A DNA stretch of 64,000 bases from Leptospira perdikensis (GTDB lineage: Bacteria; Spirochaetota; Leptospiria; Leptospirales; Leptospiraceae), in contig NZ_RQGA01000003.1 in NCBI RefSeq assembly GCF_004769575.1, positions 310,001-374,000 on the forward strand, read 5' to 3'. The translations under genes and the position numbers were made by a program. Position 1 is the stretch's first letter, and each line of letters starts with the position of its first letter. The notes beneath the pieces are model-generated. The model was given only the letters and a program-made list of their open reading frames with translations, was not told the DNA's origin and did no database searches. Positions 18,466 through 25,588 of this stretch are shown here, piece by piece.

Positions 18466-20724
18466 TTAAGAGTTTACCTTTAGGGAATGAGAATCGTTTT
18501 CTAAACGTAACACTTGATCTAGTTGCGAAAGAACATTTGGTGATTTGGAAACAACAAGTAGAGTCCAATCCCTATTTTTTTGTAATAAAACTTTGAGAGA
18601 AGCTGAGAGAAGGTGCGGCGGAAGTTGATCTAAATTACTATCGATTAACAGAAGTTTTGGTTTTCCAATGATTGCTCGCGCAAGAGAAAGTATAGTGGTT
18701 TGGATTGTATCAAAAGGATGACCAAATGTTAAAAGGGGAGTATGGATTCCATTTGGTAAAGATTGAATTGTATCCCAAATTCCAAGTTCAATTAATAGTT
18801 TCCGGATTTCTATAAGTGGTATTTCTTCTCGTCCTACTCGAATATTTTCTAAGATAGTTCCTTCAAAGATTTCATTCCCTCGTACCAGAAAAGTAACAGA
18901 GTGGATTTGTTCTTTCGAAACTTCGTGGATGTTTTGGTGATTGTATTCGATAATACCTGATGACGGTTCTCGTAAACCACATAACAAATCTAAAAGAATT
19001 TGTGCATCGTAAGCAGTATTGGATGATATACCAATGGCTTTTCCTGCTGGAATTTTCAGTTGGAATTGGTTAAAAACTTTATGGCCATTAGTTAAAGAAT
19101 AATGAATTCCAGATAATTGTACTTGGATAGGCTCGTCAGGGATTTCAAATTCCACTGTTTTGACTGGGATAGTAGGCAGATGGAATACTGAATTGATTTT
19201 GTCAACAGCTGCTATCAAACTATAAAAACTATCCAACTGTTTTCCAAATTTGGATATATCACTAAGGACTTTGGCAATGACAAGTTCTGCTGCCACTAAT
19301 TGCCCAATGGTGAGTTGTCTATGGATGACTAAATATCCACCTAATCCAAGTACTATGGCACTTGCCAAAGCTTGAATGCCCACAAGTCCTATGATTTGAC
19401 GTATATAATTGAAAAAATATTTTTTTCTAGCGTATAAATAGTCACGAATGAAAGAATCAGCTTTGTCCAAAGCAAAATTGGAGCCGAAGGTAGAATGAAA
19501 GAGTGCGGAATGTCTGGAAATTTCTTCTAACCAAGCAGCTACCTTGTATTTTTCTTTTGAAATTTTGATATAGTTTTCTGCAGCAGGTTTTCCCAATCGA
19601 TAGATAACCCAATACCCACCCACAAACAAAATAATAAAAGAAAATACAATAAAGATCGGATGATAAAAAGAAATCAGAACAAAACCAATGACAGTCGTTA
19701 ATACAACTGAAAGTCCATCAACTAACAAGGAATGAATGGATTTTTGAATAGTCATCGTATCAAAAAACCGATTCACAAGTTCTGGATTGTGATGTTTGTC
19801 TAAGACATTTTGGCGAATTTTTGGAAATTTAACAGCAAATTCGGTAGCGATTCTCACAAAGACACGTCTTTGCAAAATTTCAACTACGTAGATTTGAATG
19901 GTTTGCATTGCGCCAGCAAACCCTAAAAAGAACACAACCAATAGAGTTAATATAATGACGGGTTGGATCAGAACACCAAAGGCAACAATATTGACAAGTG
20001 ATGAAGTGGCAACAGGAACTACTAAAGACAAAATTCCAATTCCGATTCCGTAAATAAAAACAATCCAAACATCTTTGGATTCCATCCGAATCAGATGAGA
20101 AATTTGTTTTAATGCATTGGTAACGGAGGAGTTAGATTTTGGTGTGTCTTGGTTTGTTGAAAATGGGAAAGTAGGTTCGGCAATGATCCAATCAACAGAA
20201 TCTTTATTTGATTTGATTCCAATGAGTTTAAATAAATCTTTTTCGGAATACCATTCCTCTTCCGCATCAAATCTATGTAGAGGTTTGATTAGATAGGAAG
20301 AAGTTTGGTAACTAAGAATGGCATAGAATTCAGGTAATCCCTCGTTCTCATTTGAACTTAAGAAAACAAAAGGTGCATCATTAGTGATATAAGATCTTAT
20401 GTCTTGTAATGTTTTTTGAACAATGTTTATGCGGATTTGGTATTGATGCGAAGCAGCAAATAGAAAATCATAAAAGTTTTCCTTTGTTAGCTGATGATAT
20501 TTACTACGGAGTGATCGAAACCCTTCGATAATTTGACTGGGAATTGAATGGATGTGTAAGGATTCAGATAAAAAATCCAAAACTGACTTTGCCAAATCTT
20601 CATGGGAAGAAAGTCGTGGAGAGTGAGTTTCTTCTTTTGGTTTGAAGAGTTGGTTTTTGAAATGAAATACCAACAAATGTAAAAATTTTAACATGCGAAT
20701 TGCGATTCGAACCTTAGACTCCAC
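18466..20724 (-). CDS. ABC exporter-like protein with degenerate ATPase domain
   Basis: The 752 residues have the layout of a C39-domain ABC exporter. An N-terminal ~200-residue domain (SSYLIKPL-type segment, with no catalytic Cys/His visible) is followed by six membrane helices (about 215-480) and a C-terminal nucleotide-binding domain from about 525. The NBD fold is readable but its motifs are lost. Walker A reads GISSNTAYDAQ with no GKS/T, the Q-loop glutamine is Leu (TFLVRGNEIF), LSGGQ is FDTIQ, Walker B is LLLIDSN with no Glu, and the H-loop His is Lys. ATP hydrolysis by this chain alone is unlikely. The start may be GTG 20724 or ATG 20694. Confidence 0.85.
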   Translation of the reverse strand: MESKVRIAIRMLKFLHLLVFHFKNQLFKPKEETHSPRLSSHEDLAKSVLDFLSESLHIHSIPSQIIEGFRSLRSKYHQLTKENFYDFLFAASHQYQIRINIVQKTLQDIRSYITNDAPFVFLSSNENEGLPEFYAILSYQTSSYLIKPLHRFDAEEEWYSEKDLFKLIGIKSNKDSVDWIIAEPTFPFSTNQDTPKSNSSVTNALKQISHLIRMESKDVWIVFIYGIGIGILSLVVPVATSSLVNIVAFGVLIQPVIILTLLVVFFLGFAGAMQTIQIYVVEILQRRVFVRIATEFAVKFPKIRQNVLDKHHNPELVNRFFDTMTIQKSIHSLLVDGLSVVLTTVIGFVLISFYHPIFIVFSFIILFVGGYWVIYRLGKPAAENYIKISKEKYKVAAWLEEISRHSALFHSTFGSNFALDKADSFIRDYLYARKKYFFNYIRQIIGLVGIQALASAIVLGLGGYLVIHRQLTIGQLVAAELVIAKVLSDISKFGKQLDSFYSLIAAVDKINSVFHLPTIPVKTVEFEIPDEPIQVQLSGIHYSLTNGHKVFNQFQLKIPAGKAIGISSNTAYDAQILLDLLCGLREPSSGIIEYNHQNIHEVSKEQIHSVTFLVRGNEIFEGTILENIRVGREEIPLIEIRKLLIELGIWDTIQSLPNGIHTPLLTFGHPFDTIQTTILSLARAIIGKPKLLLIDSNLDQLPPHLLSASLKVLLQKNRDWTLLVVSKSPNVLSQLDQVLRLENDSHSLKVNS

Positions 20725-20753
20725 TTGACAAAACTTTGTTCTACATTTTCTAT
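20725..20753 (+). promoter_or_regulatory. Promoter for the first YceI gene
   Basis: A consensus TTGACA at 20725-20730 is followed after 17 bp by TTCTAT at 20748-20753. The predicted start of transcription is only about 10 nt before the ATG at 20772, leaving just enough leader for AGAGG. The element begins next to the start codon of the divergent ABC-like gene, so the two transcription units share this 47-bp region. Confidence 0.55.
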
Positions 20754-20771
20754 TTGTAAGTAGAGGTTCCC

Positions 20772-21377
20772 ATGAAATTTTTTAATTCCGCTTTGGTACT
20801 TATCGCACTCTGTTTTTCCACCGGACTTTTTGCAGAAGAAAACTGTACATATGAATATGACCCAGCGCAAACCTCTTTAGAGTGGACAGCGTTCAAGTTT
20901 ACCGAGAAAACAGGCGTTAAAGGTAAATTCGATTCCATTAAAGTAGTTGGTAAACAAAAAGACAAATCAAAGTTTGGTGCTGTAAATGCTTTACAATTCC
21001 AAATTGATTCTTCTTCTATCAATTCTGGTGTTCCCGATAGAGATGGAAAAATTAAAAAGTTCTTTTTTGGCTCTGTGAAAGGAAATAAAAAAATTTCCGG
21101 ATCCTTTTCTGATATTACTGCAGGTGAAACAGGAACTGCAAAATTAAATTTACGATTTGGTAACTCAAAAACATCAGTTCCTGTGAATTTTGTTTGGAAA
21201 GATGATGTAGTTGAAGTGACTGGTACGGTTGATGTTGTGGGCTTAGGATTACAATCCGGACTTAGTAAATTAAATGCAGAATGTAATGATTTACATAAAG
21301 GTTCTGATGGTTTGAGTAAACTCTGGCCTACAGTTGATGTAAAGGTAGTATCGACCGTCAAAAAAATTTGTAAATAA
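20772..21377 (+). CDS. YceI-family periplasmic protein
   Basis: The 201 residues have a signal peptide ending near LFAEE and a YceI lipocalin-like barrel: TSLEWTAFKFTEKTGVKGKF, an SSSINSGVPDRDGKIKKFFF segment where the family has its D-x-R-D strand, and a C-terminal VDVKVVSTVKKI strand. YceI proteins bind long isoprenoid or similar amphiphiles in the periplasm. A second, different YceI gene lies at 30237-30782. This copy stands alone, divergent from the exporter genes. Confidence 0.88.
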   Translation: MKFFNSALVLIALCFSTGLFAEENCTYEYDPAQTSLEWTAFKFTEKTGVKGKFDSIKVVGKQKDKSKFGAVNALQFQIDSSSINSGVPDRDGKIKKFFFGSVKGNKKISGSFSDITAGETGTAKLNLRFGNSKTSVPVNFVWKDDVVEVTGTVDVVGLGLQSGLSKLNAECNDLHKGSDGLSKLWPTVDVKVVSTVKKICK

Positions 21378-21419
21378 CTTAAGGTTTCTAAGTAAATTAT
21401 AATAGTTAGTAAATCACAT

Positions 21420-21455
21420 CTCTATGAATAAAAATCTAAAATTTGATTCATAGAG
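21420..21455. repeat. Perfect 10-bp inverted repeat between YceI and DUF1801 genes
   Basis: CTCTATGAAT (21420-21429) and ATTCATAGAG (21446-21455) enclose a 16-nt AT-rich loop. It lies 42 bp after the YceI stop. It could be a weak terminator, although no T-run follows, or a structural element of the accessory stretch that begins here. It is the first of several palindromes between neighbouring small genes. Confidence 0.6.
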
Positions 21456-21558
21456 TATTTAGGTCGAAGGTTCTGCTTACACATTGGAACTTATCGAATA
21501 AGAATGTAATTTCAATAGTGGCAATTGTTGATAACCATTTTAAAGAGAGAACCAATCA

Positions 21559-21948
21559 GTGAGTAAAGAGATCGAAACATACAACAAATCCCAATCTTCT
21601 ATAGATCAAGAAATTTGTGATTTTTTATATCAAGAAATCAATTTGAACTTAGCTAAAGCAGAAAAGAAAATTTGGCATGCACATCCTGTTTGGTTTTTGG
21701 ACGGGAATCCTATTGTTGGATATAGTAAATTAAAAACTTGTATTCGACTTCTTTTTTGGAGTGGTCAAAGTTTTGAAGAAGATGGGCTAGAACCTGAAGG
21801 AAGTTTTAAGGCAGCAGAAGTCCGATATACGGATGTTAGTCAAATCAAGAAAAAAGATTTAAAACGTTGGCTCGGTCAGGCGAAAAAAATCCAATGGGAC
21901 TATAAAAATATTGTAAAACGAAAGGGTGTTCTCGAGCGATTGAAGTAA
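21559..21948 (+). CDS. DUF1801/YdhG-like protein, GTG start
   Basis: The 129 residues resemble the DUF1801 (YdhG/YjbR-related) fold: KKIWHAHPVWFLDGNPIVGY, then an aromatic strand pair (IRLLFWSGQSF) and a helical end (KRWLGQAKKIQWDYKNI). These small cytosolic proteins are common in environmental gene pools and have no agreed function. The start is GTG at 21559 with AAAGAGAGA upstream. It is flanked by inverted repeats on both sides. Confidence 0.75.
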   Translation: MSKEIETYNKSQSSIDQEICDFLYQEINLNLAKAEKKIWHAHPVWFLDGNPIVGYSKLKTCIRLLFWSGQSFEEDGLEPEGSFKAAEVRYTDVSQIKKKDLKRWLGQAKKIQWDYKNIVKRKGVLERLK

Positions 21949-21978
21949 AATTTAATTAAATGTAAAGTTTTTGCTTGG

Positions 21979-22020
21979 TTATACGCCATTCGTTTATAAG
22001 ATTTTTTTCGAATGAGATAA
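21979..22020. repeat. Imperfect palindrome abutting the acetyltransferase start codon
   Basis: Arms 21979-21992 and 22009-22020 pair as TTAT...CATTCG with CGAATG...ATAA, with one or two unpaired bases in the left arm and a T-rich loop. The right arm ends one base before the acetyltransferase ATG at 22022, where a ribosome site would be expected; none is clear. It may control translation or be a recombination-site-like element. Confidence 0.5.
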
Positions 22021-22021
22021 T

Positions 22022-22471
22022 ATGGAAAATGTGAAAATTAAAAAATTATCTTCCCATGATTTGAACCAATTTATCGAGCTTTTGCGAGTTTTTGAAGATG
22101 TATTTGAAATGAAAAACTTTCAAATACCAAGTTCCAGTTATCTCCAAACTTTGTTAGATAGGGATGATTTTTTTGTTTTTGTTTCTATATTCGATAATCA
22201 AGTGATTGGAGGTTTAACTACTTACACGCTTCGTCAATACTACTCAGAAAAACCTTTAGTATATATTTTTGATTTAGCTGTTCTTACCAAATACCAACGC
22301 CAAGGGATCGGTAAATCACTCATCCAAGGTATCAATGCCTATTGTAAAAAAATGGGAGTAGAAGAAGTGTTTGTCCAAGCGGATCTGGTGGATGATTACG
22401 CACTTGATTTTTATAGGTCCACGGGAGCCAGAGCTGAGGACGTAGTTCATTTTTATTATCCGATGGATTAG
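22022..22471 (+). CDS. GNAT acetyltransferase resembling aminoglycoside 3-N-acetyltransferase AAC(3)-I
   Basis: The 149 residues follow the AAC(3)-I pattern along most of their length. They show YLQTLLDRDDFFVFVSIFDN, a VIGGLTTYTLRQY strand, VYIFDLAVLTKYQRQGIGKS (acetyl-CoA loop Q/R-x-x-G-x-G/A), then EVFVQADLVDDYALDFYRST and a final HFYYPMD. Members acetylate gentamicin-type aminoglycosides with acetyl-CoA, but many environmental GNATs share this outline without that activity. The gene stands alone in the accessory stretch, with a palindrome directly before its start. Confidence 0.75.
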   Translation: MENVKIKKLSSHDLNQFIELLRVFEDVFEMKNFQIPSSSYLQTLLDRDDFFVFVSIFDNQVIGGLTTYTLRQYYSEKPLVYIFDLAVLTKYQRQGIGKSLIQGINAYCKKMGVEEVFVQADLVDDYALDFYRSTGARAEDVVHFYYPMD

Positions 22472-23015
22472 ATGATTCAGGGATGTAGAGTAGTTTGAGT
22501 TAGATTCGGATTTTTGTAAATTGGAATGTATACGAATAAAAAGACAAATCATTGCTTTTATTTGAATCACCATGAACAGTCAAACTTATAAAATACCCAG
22601 TATGTTAAACGAATAACGGTTAAGAACAGAATAGCGTTTTTTATCTGTATTGCGTATAAATGCATGCGATTCATTTTGAGTTGACAAAATTTGTTTTGTT
22701 TGATTCGGAAAATATAATTTTAGGTTCATAGTTGAAAAACATTCAGCTACTAATCTTATTAGATTTAAAGTTTTTCAATTAATTATAAAAACAACTCCCC
22801 ACGCCAGCGATAGTAGCGGAAATCCTTTCCGTATTGATGGCAATTTTGAATCACCAAAAGATCGGAAAGATTGGAGCGGATAGCGCGGTCGGTTTAGTTC
22901 TGAATTTTAATCGAATAACCAATTCGAGGCGCACAAAAAATTAATCTTCTGTATCGTTCGAATGAGAGCAAGAACCTATCGAAGAATGTTTGGATTTAGT
23001 TTCGCCAAAAAGGTG
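22472..23015. other. 544-bp non-coding stretch with repeat-like and self-complementary segments
   Basis: No convincing gene is seen on either strand. It holds a TTGACA at 22681 without a matching -10 at normal spacing, the 17-mer at 22647-22663 that recurs at 25466, GTTAAAC at 22604, and a GC-richer segment (about 22797-22905). In that segment CTTTCCG and CGGAAAG pair across about 35 nt, and GC-rich words such as GGAGCGGATAGCGCGGTCGG occur. The segment's composition differs from its surroundings, suggesting a dispersed repeat or a gene remnant. Confidence 0.5.
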
Positions 23016-23432
23016 TTAGGTTTTTGGCATCTTTTCAAATTTTGGTAGCGTCGGATCCAAATGGTCCCAAGAAAAACCACGAATAACATAAGTCACCGCT
23101 TGAGGTTTGTAACGACTTGGATCATCAAGGCTTGTGGCGTGGACGGTAAACAGAGTTGGCATAGCGGCAAAGGTCATATAAACAGGTGACCCACATTTAG
23201 AACAAAAACTACTTGTTTTGGTATTCCCACTGTCTCCAATCATATCAAAGTGATTGGCTTTCCCTTCCAGTTTTATCGCAGCACGAGAGGGAAATGTGAG
23301 ATAAGATCCATGCCCTGTACCACTCATCTTTTGACAGTCTTTACATTGGCAATCGTTCATAAATATTGGTTCATCAGAAATGTGATATCGAATGGCGCCG
23401 CAAGCGCAGCCACCGGTATAAGGTAGATTCAT
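23016..23432 (-). CDS. GFA-family zinc-binding protein
   Basis: The 138 residues are a glutathione-dependent formaldehyde-activating-enzyme (GFA/CENP-V) fold. The zinc ligands are visible as GCACGAI (residues 8-14), QCKDCQKMSG and FCSKCGSPVY. Most family members do not act on formaldehyde and have no proven reaction. The gene follows the AHSA1 gene by 57 bp in the same direction; the gap contains a small CATAA/TTATG palindrome. Confidence 0.88.
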   Translation of the reverse strand: MNLPYTGGCACGAIRYHISDEPIFMNDCQCKDCQKMSGTGHGSYLTFPSRAAIKLEGKANHFDMIGDSGNTKTSSFCSKCGSPVYMTFAAMPTLFTVHATSLDDPSRYKPQAVTYVIRGFSWDHLDPTLPKFEKMPKT

Positions 23433-23488
23433 ATAGTTTCTCCAGAAGTAATTTTAATATAACGCATAAATATTGTTATGTGGTGAAG

Positions 23489-23962
23489 TTATGTATTTGA
23501 AATGTGTCCCGCCAAAGGACGACCCGATTCTAAAAATGTTTTGAGATTGGAAAGAACACTTGGCCAACCTGTTGAGATTCCTGCTAACATTTGTGGATCT
23601 AAATCTTCGTGTGTCACTACTAAACGAACTAAACCGTTTGCATAAGGTTCAATATCAAATGTGACACGAGCATGTTTTGATTCTTCTTCCATTTCTTTTG
23701 GCCGGGCCCAAGATAGAACCAAACGGCGTGGAGGTGAACTTTCGATAACCTTGCCTATGATATCGACTGTTTTGGTTTCATCTAACTTTTCGTGTTTCCA
23801 AACAGAACCTGGTTTCCAATCGGAAACATTAATGTGTGCTGGATTTTTTGCTAAGGGATCAAGCCAGTACTGCCGTGTGATTTCTGGATCGGTGATTGCA
23901 TTCCAAACCTTTTCCGGTGTGCTGAGTATAAAAGTCACATAAACAAAACTATTTTTTTCCAT
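23489..23962 (-). CDS. SRPBCC/AHSA1-family protein
   Basis: The 157 residues are an AHSA1-type START-like domain: VYVTFILSTPEKVWNAITDPEITRQYW near the N-terminus, GSVWKHE and a C-terminal GWPSVLSNLKTFLESG helix. Such proteins bind hydrophobic small molecules and are very often encoded directly after an ArsR-type repressor, as here. Its ATG overlaps the end of the ArsR gene by 14 bp with GAAGGAG upstream, so it is co-transcribed and probably autoregulated by that repressor. Confidence 0.9.
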   Translation of the reverse strand: MEKNSFVYVTFILSTPEKVWNAITDPEITRQYWLDPLAKNPAHINVSDWKPGSVWKHEKLDETKTVDIIGKVIESSPPRRLVLSWARPKEMEEESKHARVTFDIEPYANGLVRLVVTHEDLDPQMLAGISTGWPSVLSNLKTFLESGRPLAGHISNT

Positions 23963-24293
23963 CGTTTTCTCCTTCGAGTTGTACTTTCAGGTCATGTAAA
24001 AACCCTAAGCGATTCTGTTCAAATTTTCGAACCCAACGTTCATAGACCTCATGAATTGGTACAGGGTTGATGAAATGAAGTTTCTCTCGTCCCTTCCAAA
24101 CAACGGATACCAGATTTGCTTTGATGAGGATTTCTATGTGTTGTGTTGCCGATTGCCTTTGCATGTCTAAGTCTTCGCAGAGTGAGGACAGAGTTTGGCC
24201 ATTATTGGCATAAAGAAGATCGAGCACTTTCCTTCGGCTCGGATCTGCCATTGCCTTAAATACCTGATCTACCCCTTCTGTTTCCTTCGGCAT
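23949..24293 (-). CDS. ArsR-family winged-helix repressor
   Basis: The 114 residues contain an ArsR winged helix: VFKAMADPSRRKVLDLLYAN, then LSSLCEDLDMQRQSATQHIEIL (recognition helix) and a wing VSVVWKGREKLHFINPVP. No metal-binding cysteine motif of the ArsR/SmtB sensors is present, so the ligand is probably organic or the protein responds through its AHSA1 partner. A perfect palindrome 12 bp upstream of its start is the likely operator. Confidence 0.92.
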   Translation of the reverse strand: MPKETEGVDQVFKAMADPSRRKVLDLLYANNGQTLSSLCEDLDMQRQSATQHIEILIKANLVSVVWKGREKLHFINPVPIHEVYERWVRKFEQNRLGFLHDLKVQLEGENDGKK

Positions 24294-24304
24294 ACAAGAT
24301 CATT

Positions 24305-24324
24305 ATGCAGGTAAATACCTGCAT
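24305..24324. promoter_or_regulatory. Probable operator of the ArsR-AHSA1 pair
   Basis: ATGCAGGTA (24305-24313) and TACCTGCAT (24316-24324) form a perfect 9-bp inverted repeat with a 2-bp spacer, directly upstream of the ArsR start at 24293. The size and position fit a dimeric winged-helix repressor acting on its own promoter. Confidence 0.75.
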
Positions 24325-24528
24325 GTCAAGAATAAAAAGCCTTAAAATCGATAGGGTTTGTGGTTTTGTATCTGCCTGTGGATGTTGGAAGGGGTTTCCT
24401 GAAATTTTAATGAAAAGGAGCTCTTTGGTTAGGAGATAACGAATTTGAAAAATTAGTCCAATAGAGAGCCGGAGACATAGAAAAAGTTTTAATGATGAAT
24501 CAAAACGGAATTAAGGATCTTGTTGGGG

Positions 24529-25320
24529 TTACGAATTCAGTTTTAGGTTTTTAAGATATTTTATACTCTCTTTCTTTGCAATTTCGTGTTTTAGAATATT
24601 TGAAACTAATAAATCTCTTAATTCACAATACAGCTGGATCGAAGTTAAAACGGAATTGAATATCGAGTCAAATTCATAGATAGGTAATGTTGCTTTAAAA
24701 CTTTCTAGATCAGATTTCGACAAAATGAAATCTAGTTTCCTAACACCTCTAGGATTCTTTTCATATTTTAGATGAAACATTGGGCCGAGAACATTGCCCC
24801 TTAAAAATGCGAGAAAATCAATAGATTCAAAAAATTCACCTCTTCCGAGTTTTGTGGCAACATAATGGATCCAAACCCAAAACCGGTCTTCAATCCATTG
24901 AAAGTTTAAACTTGGCCAAATTGCATTGGTATTTGTATAGATGGCCGGAATTTGATTGTTTCGATCGAATAAAATTTTTGGATTTTCGACTCGATGGTTA
25001 AAATCTTGAATCTGTATGAATTTAAGATCTACATGTAAAAGGGGGGAATTGTATAAACAAATGAGTAAACGACTTTCACCAACATGTTCTCCCGTAAAAC
25101 CAACGAGTAGATCTCCGATTTGATTCGCGAATTGTTTCATTTCTGCGGGTTGAAATGTAACATGATTTTCGGTAATGAGAACAATGTCTAAATCTGAGTA
25201 TTTGTCTAGTTCATCAGTAATTCCAGATCCTGCTAAACAAGCGGCGATAAATCGGGTATCCGCCTTCACAATTGTAACGAAGTTTTCTAGGTAAGTTTCA
25301 AAGATGTTCATTGCAGACAT
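24529..25320 (-). CDS. Nucleotidyltransferase-domain protein
   Basis: The 263 residues begin with a minimal nucleotidyltransferase domain: LAGSGITDELDKYSDLDIVLI (residues about 29-49) has the GS and D-x-D hallmarks, and LLHVDLKFI supplies a third acidic position. The C-terminal half is helical. Relatives include aminoglycoside and lincosamide adenylyltransferases, but the specific class cannot be called. It is isolated, with 235 bp and 268 bp of non-coding DNA on its two sides, in the accessory stretch. Confidence 0.78.
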   Translation of the reverse strand: MSAMNIFETYLENFVTIVKADTRFIAACLAGSGITDELDKYSDLDIVLITENHVTFQPAEMKQFANQIGDLLVGFTGEHVGESRLLICLYNSPLLHVDLKFIQIQDFNHRVENPKILFDRNNQIPAIYTNTNAIWPSLNFQWIEDRFWVWIHYVATKLGRGEFFESIDFLAFLRGNVLGPMFHLKYEKNPRGVRKLDFILSKSDLESFKATLPIYEFDSIFNSVLTSIQLYCELRDLLVSNILKHEIAKKESIKYLKNLKLNS

Positions 25321-25422
25321 TGATTGTTTTTGTTTAATTAAGGTTAGGTGGAATTATTTTTAATATTATCTTTTTATTAAATAAATTTCTATAAGAGTCA
25401 AGTCTATTTCGTCGCTCTGTTG

Positions 25423-25479
25423 TTTACACGTAATACGTATATCTTCCACTTCCCGATGGTTAAACGTATTGCGTGTAAA
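25423..25479. repeat. 16-bp inverted repeat (15/16) at the edge of the accessory stretch
   Basis: TTTACACGTAATACGT (25423-25438) and ACGTATTGCGTGTAAA (25464-25479) are inverted copies with one mismatch and a 25-nt spacer that contains GTTAAAC overlapping the right arm. The right arm also belongs to a 17-mer recurring at 22647. It lies in the 268-bp gap between the nucleotidyltransferase and ligA. No T-run follows on either strand, so a terminator is unlikely. Confidence 0.7.
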
Positions 25480-25588
25480 TGCCCACGGGTGTTTAGAGAT
25501 TGACAGAGTTGGAAAACTTGGAATGGCAAAACATGTCAGTCGAAACAGAAAATCTCGTCGACAGCGACAGGAGTGGATCGCCGTCTCA

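Noticed and set aside
22681..22715. TTGACA followed by TATAAT in the non-coding stretch
   Set aside because: The spacing is about 26 bp, far from the 16-18 bp needed, and no gene or RNA is evident downstream.
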